Source: Candidatus Mcinerneyibacterium aminivorans (lineage in GTDB: Bacteria; Macinerneyibacteriota; Macinerneyibacteria; Macinerneyibacteriales; Macinerneyibacteriaceae). Taken from it: a stretch of DNA of 11,702 nucleotides. This document shows positions 1 through 5,475 of this stretch, in pieces; position 1 is the stretch's first letter; each line of letters begins with the position of its first letter. The stretch covers positions 1 through 11,702 of the forward strand of contig VSIX01000023.1 in the NCBI GenBank assembly GCA_008086245.1. The letters are read 5' to 3'. Under the pieces are notes generated by a model that saw only the letters and a list, made by a program, of their open reading frames with translations, did not search any database and was not told where the DNA came from. The position numbers and the translations under genes were made by a program.

Positions 1-19
1 ACTTGCGTGGTTTTAAATT

Positions 20-47
20 GCGAATTGCAAATGGCGAATTGCGAATT
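20..47 (-). repeat. heptamer array, 4 units
   Basis: Four consecutive 7-bp units: gcgaatt, gcaaatg, gcgaatt, gcgaatt. On the minus strand this is the same degenerate unit (roughly NATTNGC) found at 497, 565, 659, 990, 5232 and 5554. It lies just after the stop of the four-helix-bundle gene. Confidence 0.75.
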
Positions 48-67
48 AAAATAATTATTTAGTTAAA

Positions 68-427
68 TCATTGTAAATTATTTTTACTGGTTTTTAATAT
101 TGATATTAGAATCGATATAATTTCGTTAATCTTTTTTTGCAATCTATTAAAATATTCTTTTTCAATAAAATCGGTTCGATGCAATAAGGTTAACCAGTAA
201 TTTGTTTCATTTGCCTCCTTCAGAGCAATTTGAAATTTAGAGATAAAATCTTTCTTGCTATGAGCTTCTATTGCTTCACTAATGTTGGCACCTATGCTTG
301 TACCTGCTTTTAATATCTGTTTGGAAAGAACATATTCTTTATGTGTATCTTCTAAATATTTATATAACTCAACGATAGCTTCTGCAAAATCCAAAGATTT
401 TTCATAAATAACATTATTTTCTTTCAA
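68..427 (-). CDS. four helix bundle protein (23S rRNA intervening-sequence protein family)
   Basis: A 119-residue soluble, helical protein of the four-helix-bundle family related to proteins encoded in 23S rRNA intervening sequences and to the Avd accessory protein of diversity-generating retroelements. Family hallmarks are the stretch VLSKQILKAGTSIGANISEA (residues 33-52) followed by SKKDFISKFQIALKEANETN (57-76). I chose a TTG start at 427 because a strong Shine-Dalgarno (AAAGGGGG, 433-440) lies 5 nt before it; the ATG at 445 has no ribosome site and would put that motif inside the coding region. The resulting length fits the family. No rRNA or reverse transcriptase gene is nearby, so it is a free-standing copy. 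The molecular function of such orphans is unknown. Heptamer repeats lie on both sides (20-47 and 497-510), which hints that it travels with repeats. Family call is confident; role is not. Confidence 0.88.
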   Translation of the reverse strand: MKENNVIYEKSLDFAEAIVELYKYLEDTHKEYVLSKQILKAGTSIGANISEAIEAHSKKDFISKFQIALKEANETNYWLTLLHRTDFIEKEYFNRLQKKINEIISILISILKTSKNNLQ

Positions 428-440
428 AATATCCCCCTTT
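428..440 (-). promoter_or_regulatory. Shine-Dalgarno deciding a TTG start
   Basis: On the minus strand AAAGGGGG (440 down to 433) is followed by the 5-nt spacer ATATT and then TTG at 427-425. The upstream in-frame ATG (445-443) is preceded only by AT-rich sequence, so the TTG is the better start. Confidence 0.7.
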
Positions 441-458
441 TTCATATAATTAACATTA

Positions 459-488
459 ATTATATACTAATTATCCTTATTTGTTTAA
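459..488 (-). promoter_or_regulatory. possible promoter of the four-helix-bundle gene
   Basis: On the minus strand there is a consensus -10, TATAAT (464-459), with a weak -35-like TTAAAC (488-483) at 18 bp. Transcription would begin near 452, leaving a leader of about 25 nt before the TTG start. The -10 is good but the region is AT-rich, so chance is a real alternative. Confidence 0.4.
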
Positions 489-496
489 TTTCTCAT

Positions 497-510
497 AATT
501 CGTAATTTGA
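497..510 (+). repeat. short heptamer pair
   Basis: Two units, aattcgt and aatttga, of the same heptamer family, upstream of the four-helix-bundle gene. It is short enough that it counts only because of the many other copies. The rest of 511-564 shows nothing I can name. Confidence 0.45.
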
Positions 511-564
511 AAACTAGCTACTGAAGTTCTTAGTATTATGTTTAATATCCATTTGTTTTTTAAA

Positions 565-676
565 AATTCGTAATTTGCAATTTTTATCATAAATATTAAA
601 TCAAAAAGTAATTTTAATTTTTAGCTCCAGCAAATTTAAATTAGTTAAATATTTTTATAATTCGCAATTTGTCATT
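565..676 (+). repeat. heptamers + 73-bp AT-rich unit X, copy 1
   Basis: Heptamers aattcgt, aatttgc, aattttt (565-585), then an AT-rich unit of 73 bp (586-658), then heptamers aattcgc, aatttgt and the half unit catt (659-676), where a miniature element interrupts the array. The whole block repeats at 871-1024: both copies share a tail containing TTAGTTAAATATTTTTATAA directly before the second heptamer array. Copy 2 carries an extra run of about 23 bp around 902-924. No coding potential is apparent. Confidence 0.75.
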
Positions 677-731
677 CAGGCTGTAAAGAAATAGATATAT
701 TGCCGAATATATAGAAAATATTAAGAAAATG

Positions 732-757
732 GTCATGCTGAATTTATTTCAGCATCT
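732..757 (+). repeat. palindromic unit 1 inside MITE 1
   Basis: Hairpin: ATGCTGAA (735-742), loop TTTAT, TTCAGCAT (748-755), preceded by GTC. Pairs in family with the inverted unit at 791-816. Confidence 0.7.
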
Positions 758-790
758 TCTATATATTGCTTTTATTATATTAATTACAGG

Positions 791-816
791 AGATCCTGAA
801 ACAAGTTCAGGATGAC
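791..816 (-). repeat. palindromic unit 2 inside MITE 1
   Basis: Hairpin: ATCCTGAA (793-800), loop ACAAG, TTCAGGAT (806-813), ending ATGAC. Same geometry as the unit at 732-757 (8-bp stem, 5-nt loop) in reverse orientation, with a matched base-pair swap (G-C to C-G) in the stem. Confidence 0.7.
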
Positions 817-870
817 TGTCTTCTAAAAAATTTGAATATTTCTTAATTAATACCATTTCTTTACAGTCTG

Positions 871-1024
871 CATTCGCTATTTGCAATTTTTATCATAAAT
901 ATTTTCCTTTATTTGCCAAAAATATTAAATCAAAAAAGTGGTTCCAATTTTTTAACTCCAGCATATTTTAATTAGTTAAATATTTTTATAATTCGCAATT
1001 TGTCATTCGCTATTTGCAATTTTT
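871..1024 (+). repeat. heptamers + 98-bp unit X, copy 2, + intact heptamer array
   Basis: The right half of the interrupted array (cattcgc, tatttgc, aattttt; 871-891), unit X copy 2 (892-989), then an uninterrupted array of five heptamers aattcgc, aatttgt, cattcgc, tatttgc, aattttt (990-1024). The last array runs into the 3' end of gmhA and supplies its final codons and stop. With the blocks above, this completes the 446-1009 interval, which holds no gene. Confidence 0.75.
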
Positions 1025-1603
1025 GTCAAATAGTTTTTTTTCAACTATTTGACAAATAATGTGTCCAATAAGAATGTGAACCTCCTGAATCCTTGGGGTA
1101 TCGTTTGATGGCACCCTTATTATTAAATCGGTTATGTCCTTCATTTTTCCACCTGTTTCCCCGGTTAATCCTATTGTTTTCATTCCAATTTCGGAAGCTT
1201 TTTTTATGGCATTCACCACATTTTTGGAGTTGCCGGAGGTGGATAGTCCAATGAGGATATCTCCTTTTTTGCCCATTCCCTGAACCAGCCTTTCAAAAAC
1301 TATATCAAAGGAGTAATCGTTTGATACTGCCGTAAGATAGGAAGTATTTACATGAAGAGCTTCAGCATATAGAGGGGGCCTGTCCCTGTAAAATTTTCCA
1401 GATAATTCTGCTGCTATGTGCTGTGCATCTGCTGCGCTTCCACCGTTACCGCAGAGCAGTACCTTGTGGTCTTTTCGGTAGGCATCAATTATCATATCGC
1501 CGGCTCTGCTTATCTTTTCAATTATGCTTTTGTTTAGAATTTTCTCTGATACCATTATCGATTTGTTGATAATATTTGATATATGTTCTTTATTATTTTT
1601 CAA
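1010..1603 (-). CDS. gmhA: sedoheptulose-7-phosphate isomerase (phosphoheptose isomerase)
   Basis: SIS-fold isomerase converting sedoheptulose 7-phosphate to D-glycero-D-manno-heptose 7-phosphate, the first step to the ADP-heptose of LPS inner core. Cytoplasmic, 197 residues (E. coli GmhA has 192). The phosphate-binding loop CGNGGSAADA (51-60) and STSGNSKNV (121-129) are intact. The zinc and catalytic positions known from E. coli (H61, E65, Q172, H180) appear here as H62, E66, Q173 and H181, a constant offset of one. I chose the TTG start at 1603 because AAAGGAGG (1608-1615) sits just upstream; the ATG at 1636 would add 11 residues and lengthen the overlap. With TTG it overlaps the upstream gene by 11 bp, indicating coupling. 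The last few codons and TAG stop come from an intergenic heptamer repeat. The rest of the heptose pathway is not in the window. Confidence 0.94.
   Translation of the reverse strand: MKNNKEHISNIINKSIMVSEKILNKSIIEKISRAGDMIIDAYRKDHKVLLCGNGGSAADAQHIAAELSGKFYRDRPPLYAEALHVNTSYLTAVSNDYSFDIVFERLVQGMGKKGDILIGLSTSGNSKNVVNAIKKASEIGMKTIGLTGETGGKMKDITDLIIRVPSNDTPRIQEVHILIGHIICQIVEKKLFDKNCK
1022..1056. other. 14-bp perfect hairpin inside the gmhA 3' end
   Basis: TTTGTCAAATAGTT (1022-1035) and AACTATTTGACAAA (1043-1056) pair perfectly around a 7-nt loop. It lies in the last codons of gmhA, directly next to the heptamer array. On the gmhA strand no U-run follows, so it is not a standard intrinsic terminator; it could protect the 3' end of the mRNA. 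Confidence 0.65.
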
Positions 1604-2765
1604 AACTCCTCCTTTTTGTTTTATATTGTAGCCCATCGAATACGCCGAGTAAAAGCCAAAAATACATCATTAATCTAATTATATGAAAATTATTGGAAAA
1701 CAAAGCATGAATTAAATATGCCAGAAATCCGAGCAGAAGTCCATAACTATGGTTATATTTTCTAAAGTTATTTGAAAAATAGTATATGAGAAACAACAAA
1801 AGAAGAGCAAAGGAAGGAAACCCGTTTTCTGCTATCCATTGAATTATAAAATTATGAGCGTCCATCTTATCCACATATCCAAACTGGTTTTGATAGGGAA
1901 TCGGTACTTTCCAGCTCTTGTAATGATATTCAGTTTGATTAAGGCCAACTCCTGTTATAGGATTTTTTTTAATCAGTATTGTATAGCCATTGATTAACCC
2001 GATTCTCTGTCTGTTGCTGTGATCCAGTATGTTTTTTTTAAATAATGAGAAAGATAATGAAAATAGTAGAAAAATAATAAGGACAAATGTTAATCCTGTT
2101 ATCAAATTTAACTTTCTATTTCTAAAAAAATAATATATGAATATTGCTACAGCAGTTCCTATTATTGCTCCAGCGCTTCTTGTTAATAGTAACGAAGCTG
2201 ATAAAATAGTAAAAGCTACATAATCTGATCTCTTATTGATTAGATATTTTTTATTTATTAAATTGTAAAATAATATCAGAACTCCAATTATCAGGATGGA
2301 GGCATAATTATTGGATATCCCGAGTGGGGTGGTCAGTCTTTCAAGTTTATTGTTCTGTATGGAATCAATTGACATTTTTATAATTCCATAGAATGAAGTT
2401 AGGGTGATTCCTGTTAAAAAAAACATTTTTATCTCTTTTATAGAAATCACTTTTGTCCTGATTAGAATATAACCCGTGAAAAATAAAGAAAAGCTGCCCC
2501 AGTATTTCTGTGCTTCTTTGATAAAGTCGTGATAATTAATAATTTTTGAGAATCCAAGAAAAAAGGTTAAGGATATTATTAAAAGTAAAGAAAAATATAT
2601 GACGATTCGTTTGGTTAAAACTTTTTTAAATCGGCTAAAACAGAAATATATCGAAATAAAAAGTAAAGGAAAGCCTCCGAGATACTGAAATGTTGAATTA
2701 AACATTCCTCCAATAAAAAAGAGAGATAAAAAAAATAAAATAATATATCCCGGTAATTTAGCCAT
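1593..2765 (-). CDS. O-antigen ligase/polymerase family membrane protein (Wzy/WaaL-like)
   Basis: A 390-residue polytopic inner-membrane protein with about ten or more hydrophobic segments starting at residue 7. It carries the O-antigen ligase (Wzy_C) pattern: an arginine-bearing stretch SNRQRIGLINGY (250-261), then NPITGVGLNQ (268-277) in the large periplasmic loop, then MDAHNFIIQWIAENGFP (301-317). Members either polymerise undecaprenyl-linked O-units (Wzy) or ligate O-chains to lipid A-core (WaaL); sequence alone does not separate these, so I give no symbol. The ATG lies one base after the stop of the upstream dehydrogenase gene with little ribosome-site sequence, so translational coupling is likely. 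The gene downstream, gmhA, overlaps by 11 bp. Context supports a surface-polysaccharide role. Confidence 0.85.
   Translation of the reverse strand: MAKLPGYIILFFLSLFFIGGMFNSTFQYLGGFPLLFISIYFCFSRFKKVLTKRIVIYFSLLLIISLTFFLGFSKIINYHDFIKEAQKYWGSFSLFFTGYILIRTKVISIKEIKMFFLTGITLTSFYGIIKMSIDSIQNNKLERLTTPLGISNNYASILIIGVLILFYNLINKKYLINKRSDYVAFTILSASLLLTRSAGAIIGTAVAIFIYYFFRNRKLNLITGLTFVLIIFLLFSLSFSLFKKNILDHSNRQRIGLINGYTILIKKNPITGVGLNQTEYHYKSWKVPIPYQNQFGYVDKMDAHNFIIQWIAENGFPSFALLLLFLIYYFSNNFRKYNHSYGLLLGFLAYLIHALFSNNFHIIRLMMYFWLLLGVFDGLQYKTKRRSFEK
1604..1615 (-). promoter_or_regulatory. Shine-Dalgarno deciding the gmhA TTG start
   Basis: AAAGGAGGAG on the minus strand (1615 down to 1606), then TT and the TTG start at 1603-1601. 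It lies inside the end of the upstream ligase/polymerase gene. Spacing from GGAGG is short (4 nt) but no better-placed site serves the upstream ATG. Confidence 0.65.
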
Positions 2766-2766
2766 T

Positions 2767-4065
2767 TTACAATTTCTCTATTTTGTCGTCTTTAATTCCT
2801 TCGGTAGCATTCCTGGTGTCAAAAATCAGTTCAGCTTTTTTTACAATATTTTTGTAATTGTAATCAGAATGGTCCGTTGTAATTATAACAATATCATATT
2901 TGGATAGATCATTTAAATTCGAAGATTTATAGTAATCACCCCTGTGTTTAAATTCATCAACAAAGGGATCATTATAATAGATATTTGCTCCGTGTTTTTT
3001 TAAATTATCAATAATCTTTAGGGCCGGGCTCTCCCTTAAATCATCAATATCTTTTTTGTAACTAACTCCAAGCAGTAAAACATTAGCATCGTTTAATGCA
3101 ATTTTATTTTTATTTAAAATCTTCATGGTTCTTTCCATAACATATTCCGGCATGTAATTATTTATTTCTCCGCTTAATTCTATCAATCTGGTATGATAAT
3201 CATACTCCCTTGCTTTCCAGGTAAGATAGAATGGATCTATTGGGATGCAGTGGCCTCCTATACCCGGTCCGGGATAAAAGGGCATGAATCCGTAGGGTTT
3301 TGTGGATGCCGCTTCAATTACTTCCCATATATCAATACCCATTTTGTTGCAGAGAATAGCCATTTCATTAACAAGTCCAATGTTAATATTTCTAAATGTA
3401 TTCTCAAATATTTTTTCCATTTCAGCTACGCTGGGACTACCAACTTCAAAAACTCCAGCCTCAAGAATGTTTTTATAAAAAAGTTTCGTGATTTCAGTAC
3501 AGGTTTTGGTTACTCCACCTATAACTTTAGGAGTATTTTGGGTATTGTATTTTTTATTACCCGGATCAATCCTTTCGGGGGAATATGATAGAAAAATATC
3601 GTTTCCTATTTTTAAACCACTCTCTTTCTCGAGGATGGGAAGAATAATTTCTTCGGTGGTTCCGGGATAGGTTGTGCTTTCGAGTATCACAAGAGTGTTT
3701 TTGGTAATATATTTGCCAATATCCTTTGTTGAATTTTCAACATATATCGTGTTTGGCTGTTTAAATTGGTCAAGGGGAGTTGGAACGGCTATACAGATAA
3801 CATCACACTTCTGGATGTAGGAGTAATCAGTTGTTGCCCATAATTTGTTCTTTTCGGTTACTTCTTTTAGCTCTTTATCCCTAACATCTCCCATATAGTT
3901 TTTACCGTTATTAACCATGTCTGTTCTTTCCTGCTGTATATCAAAACCAATGGTAGAAAAACCCTTTTTAGCGGTTAGAACAGCAATCGGTAATCCAACA
4001 TATCCAAGTCCAATTATTCCAATTACTGCATCCTTATTATTTATTTTTTTTCTTAAAGTATCCAT
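2767..4065 (-). CDS. nucleotide sugar dehydrogenase (UDP-N-acetylhexosamine 6-dehydrogenase type)
   Basis: A 432-residue cytoplasmic NAD-dependent dehydrogenase of the UDP-glucose/GDP-mannose dehydrogenase family, oxidising C6 of a UDP-sugar twice to a uronic acid. Domains: N-terminal Rossmann fold with GIIGLGYVGLP (16-26); central dimerisation helix; C-terminal UDP-binding domain beginning near NVLLLGVSYKKDIDDLRESP. Catalytic residues are visible: Cys273 in GGHCIPIDP, Lys218 and Asn222 in AEMEKIFENTFR, and the glutamate of SPERIDPGN. The SPERIDPGN form and length point to the WbpA/WecC-like group acting on UDP-GlcNAc or UDP-ManNAc rather than UDP-glucose; the exact substrate is inferred. Start: AAGGGG seven bases before the ATG. 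First gene of the three-gene operon; no glycosyltransferase or epimerase accompanies it in the window. Confidence 0.9.
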   Translation of the reverse strand: MDTLRKKINNKDAVIGIIGLGYVGLPIAVLTAKKGFSTIGFDIQQERTDMVNNGKNYMGDVRDKELKEVTEKNKLWATTDYSYIQKCDVICIAVPTPLDQFKQPNTIYVENSTKDIGKYITKNTLVILESTTYPGTTEEIILPILEKESGLKIGNDIFLSYSPERIDPGNKKYNTQNTPKVIGGVTKTCTEITKLFYKNILEAGVFEVGSPSVAEMEKIFENTFRNINIGLVNEMAILCNKMGIDIWEVIEAASTKPYGFMPFYPGPGIGGHCIPIDPFYLTWKAREYDYHTRLIELSGEINNYMPEYVMERTMKILNKNKIALNDANVLLLGVSYKKDIDDLRESPALKIIDNLKKHGANIYYNDPFVDEFKHRGDYYKSSNLNDLSKYDIVIITTDHSDYNYKNIVKKAELIFDTRNATEGIKDDKIEKL

Positions 4066-4119
4066 AAGTCATCCCCTTTAAGGTTATAAAATTTTAACAC
4101 CTCTAATAATACGAATTTA

Positions 4120-4147
4120 AGTATAATTTATAAATGACTTATTTCAA
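4120..4147 (-). promoter_or_regulatory. sigma-70-like promoter of the polysaccharide operon
   Basis: Minus strand: -35 TTGAAA (4147-4142), 16-bp spacer, -10 TATACT (4125-4120). Predicted start near 4112, giving a leader of about 47 nt. It is the best match upstream of the dehydrogenase gene, and an AT-ended hairpin (4154-4174) lies just upstream of the -35. Confidence 0.6.
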
Positions 4148-4153
4148 GAAAAT

Positions 4154-4174
4154 AAAAATCACTTCGTGATTTTT
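4154..4174. other. hairpin of the AAAAATC/GATTTTT type, copy 1
   Basis: AAAAATCAC (4154-4162), loop TTC, GTGATTTTT (4166-4174): a 9-bp perfect stem with A-run and T-run ends, so it could terminate transcription in either direction. It is attached to the heptamer array at 4180-4207 and insulates the operon promoter from anything on its right. Confidence 0.6.
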
Positions 4175-4179
4175 AAATT

Positions 4180-4207
4180 GCAAGTGGCGAATAGCTAATG
4201 GCGAATT
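4180..4207 (-). repeat. heptamer array, 4 units
   Basis: gcaagtg, gcgaata, gctaatg, gcgaatt: four units in the same orientation as 20-47. On the minus strand the array reads directly into the hairpin at 4154-4174, the same order as the array plus hairpin at 5554-5614. Confidence 0.7.
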
Positions 4208-4246
4208 AAAAAAAATAATTTAAGTGAGCTCCTCGAAGGAACCCGT

Positions 4247-4267
4247 GAAAATCACTTTGTGATTTTC
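4247..4267. other. hairpin of the AAAAATC/GATTTTT type, copy 2
   Basis: GAAAATCAC (4247-4255), loop TTT, GTGATTTTC (4259-4267). Nearly the same stem as the hairpin at 4154. A CTCGAAGGA motif (4232-4240) precedes it, resembling the head motif seen before other B repeats. Confidence 0.55.
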
Positions 4268-4280
4268 TTGTATGTCTATT

Positions 4281-4398
4281 AGAAGATTCCTAAACTAAGA
4301 ATGAATAAAAGAAATTCATTTCCGTCAGGAATTTTCATTACTTATGTTTGGTAAGTATGCAAATTCCGGGTGAAGCGAAGCGAAATCCCGGAATCTTC
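4281..4398 (+). repeat. B repeat, copy 1 (two-hairpin, inverted ends)
   Basis: Begins AGAAGATTCC and ends GGAATCTTC, an inverted pair. Hairpin one is ATTCCTAA to TCAGGAAT (one mismatch), hairpin two is ATTCCGGG to CCCGGAAT with loop TGAAGCGAAGCGAAAT. Between them runs a linker with TTTTCATTACTTATG. Same plan in copies at 4424, 4932 and 5091. Non-coding. Confidence 0.75.
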
Positions 4399-4423
4399 CG
4401 GTATTACTTTTTAAAGCATTCTT

Positions 4424-4546
4424 GAAGATTCCTGAACTAGGAATAAATAAAAGAAATTCATATTCGTCAGGAATTTTCATCACCGATGTTTAGCAGTTAT
4501 GCATATTCGGGGTGAAACGAACGAAGTGAGTGGAATACCGGAATCT
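4424..4546 (+). repeat. B repeat, copy 2
   Basis: Starts GAAGATTCCTGAACTAGG and ends CCGGAATCT. Hairpin one (ATTCCTGA/TCAGGAAT) is perfect. Hairpin two is imperfect (left arm ATTCGGGG, right arm CCGGAAT) and has a different loop containing ACGAACGAAGTGAGTGG. Together with copy 1 it fills most of the 4066-4624 gap upstream of the GIY-YIG gene. Confidence 0.72.
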
Positions 4547-4588
4547 TTTTTGATTATTTTTAGTTATTTATTCTTAAAAATGAATTAC

Positions 4589-4616
4589 TTGAATGTTAAT
4601 AGAAATATATTATTCT
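4589..4616 (+). promoter_or_regulatory. possible promoter for a leaderless GIY-YIG transcript
   Basis: -35 TTGAAT (4589-4594), 16-bp spacer, -10 TATTCT (4611-4616). A start 6-8 nt after the -10 falls at 4622-4624, right at the ATG (4625). No Shine-Dalgarno precedes that ATG, in keeping with a leaderless mRNA. Confidence 0.45.
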
Positions 4617-4624
4617 AATCATAT

Positions 4625-4918
4625 ATGAATGACTCATATTATGTTTATATTTTAACTAATAGAAATAATACAGTTTTATATATTGGAGTAACTAATAATC
4701 TAAAAAGAAGACTCTATGAACACAAAAATAAACTAATAGATGGATTTTCTAAAAAATATAATTGTACAAAATTAATATGGTATAAAGAAACCAACGATAT
4801 TGAGGCAGCAAATTTAACTGAAAAAAGAATGAAAAAATGGAAAAGAGAATATAAGGAAAATCTGATTAACAAATTTAATCCGGAATGGAAGGATCTTGCA
4901 AAAGATTGGTTTAACTAA
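4625..4918 (+). CDS. small GIY-YIG domain nuclease
   Basis: A 97-residue single-domain GIY-YIG protein of the small stand-alone group (COG2827-like). The motif halves are YYVYIL (5-10) and LYIG (18-21); the conserved Arg follows in NNLKRRLYEHK (24-34, R28 or R29), and the metal-binding Glu is probably E66 in LTEKRMKKWKREYKENLI. The domain ends NPEWKDLAKDWF, usual for the group. All core residues are present, so it may be an active endonuclease, though members of this group mostly lack assigned roles. No ribosome site precedes the ATG. It stands alone, with two B repeats on each side at only 13-80 bp, and no operon partner. A link to the repeats' movement is speculation. Confidence 0.9.
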   Translation: MNDSYYVYILTNRNNTVLYIGVTNNLKRRLYEHKNKLIDGFSKKYNCTKLIWYKETNDIEAANLTEKRMKKWKREYKENLINKFNPEWKDLAKDWFN

Positions 4919-4931
4919 TTAAAAGTGATAT

Positions 4932-5041
4932 AGAAGATTCCTGAATTCCGCTCGCTTTGCTCGCTCCATCAGGAATTTTCCTTTGTTATGGTTACTATTA
5001 TGCATATTCCGGGTGAAGAGAAGCGAAATCCCGGAATCTTC
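4932..5041 (+). repeat. B repeat, copy 3
   Basis: Ends AGAAGATTCC and GGAATCTTC form an inverted pair. Hairpin one keeps its arms (ATTCCTGA/TCAGGAAT) but the loop is replaced by ATTCCGCTCGCTTTGCTCGC-type sequence; hairpin two is ATTCCGGG/CCCGGAAT. Begins 13 bp after the GIY-YIG stop, so it may also act as that gene's terminator region. Confidence 0.75.
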
Positions 5042-5090
5042 TTGTGTAACATTTAAGTATATTCTTCGAAGGGATTGATTTTAAAAGTTT

Positions 5091-5215
5091 ACTAGAAGAT
5101 TCCTGAACTAAGAAAGAATAAAAATAATCCATATCCGTCAGGAATTTTCATTACTTATGTTTTGCTAGTATGCATATTCCGGTCGGAGTGAAACGGAGTG
5201 CCGGAATCTTCTAGT
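5091..5215 (+). repeat. B repeat, copy 4, perfect 13-bp inverted ends
   Basis: ACTAGAAGATTCC (5091-5103) and GGAATCTTCTAGT (5203-5215) are perfect inverted repeats, the best-preserved ends of the family. Both inner hairpins are present; hairpin two (ATTCCGG/CCGGAAT) has loop TCGGAGTGAAACGGAGTG. A head motif with TTCGAAGGGA precedes at 5064-5073. CTAG at both ends may be part of the repeat or a target duplication. Confidence 0.75.
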
Positions 5216-5231
5216 ATAATATTTAAATCTT

Positions 5232-5277
5232 AATTCGCAATTTTCAATTCGTCATTAGCTATTTGCAATTTGCCATT
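5232..5277 (+). repeat. heptamer array, left part (6.5 units)
   Basis: aattcgc, aattttc, aattcgt, cattagc, tatttgc, aatttgc, catt. The array is cut after catt by the element at 5278 and resumes at 5554 with catt. Confidence 0.75.
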
Positions 5278-5351
5278 CAGGCTGTAAAGAAATAGCAACT
5301 AAATAATGAATATTCAAAATTTTTAGAAAACAGTCATCTTGAATTTATTTC

Positions 5352-5379
5352 CAGACAAGTCTGTCCCATAAGAAAGGGA
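5352..5379 (+). repeat. nested 28-bp insert, copy 1
   Basis: Begins CAGACAAGTCTG (5-bp stem, AA loop) and continues TCCCATAAGAAAGGGA (stem with 8-nt loop). It interrupts a palindromic unit between TTC (ending 5351) and AGGATCT (5380-5386), which would otherwise read as in MITE 1. Confidence 0.6.
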
Positions 5380-5448
5380 AGGATCTACTCTAAAAGACTA
5401 TATATCAATCAATTATAGAAGATGCTGAAACAACCCTGAAACAAGTTC

Positions 5449-5475
5449 CGGTCAAGCCGACCCATAAGAAAGGGC
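5449..5475 (+). repeat. nested 27-bp insert, copy 2
   Basis: Begins CGGTCAAGCCGA and continues CCCATAAGAAAGGG, identical over 14 bp to copy 1 (5365-5378). It follows TTC of CTGAAACAAGTTC and is followed by AG, the same insertion point as copy 1. Confidence 0.6.

Larger units (their letters stand above)
677..870. mobile_element. MITE-like element 1 with TIRs and catt target duplication
   Basis: A 194-bp non-coding element with terminal inverted repeats CAGGCTGTAAAGAAAT (677-692) and ATTTCTTTACAGTCTG (855-870), one mismatch. It is flanked on both sides by catt (673-676 and 871-874), and the intact array at 990-1024 shows the empty site with a single catt, so this looks like a 4-bp target duplication. 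Inside are two oppositely oriented 26-bp palindromic units (732-757 and 791-816), the first beginning GTCAT and the second ending ATGAC; each forms an 8-bp stem with a 5-nt loop. No transposase is encoded; it would need one from elsewhere. Confidence 0.75.

Noticed and set aside
68-427. Diversity-generating retroelement accessory gene (Avd) or 23S rRNA intervening sequence
   Set aside because: No reverse transcriptase, template/variable repeat pair or rRNA sequence is in the window.
677-870. Protein-coding or transposase remnant in the MITE-like element
   Set aside because: No frame of useful length exists; the interior is palindromic units and AT-rich spacer.
1022-1056. Intrinsic terminator of gmhA
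   Set aside because: The stem is perfect but lies inside the coding region and is followed on the gmhA strand by AAAAATTGC rather than a U-run.
3193-3670. Plus-strand open frames opposite the dehydrogenase gene
   Set aside because: They are antisense to an intact gene with all catalytic motifs, have no ribosome site and resemble no family.
4066-4119. Riboswitch or attenuator in the leader of the polysaccharide operon
   Set aside because: The predicted leader is only about 47 nt and AT-rich, with no recognisable conserved fold.
4281-5215. Integron attC sites or attachment sites for the B repeats
   Set aside because: The two-hairpin form is superficially similar, but no integrase gene, core-site GTTRRRY pattern or cassette series is visible.
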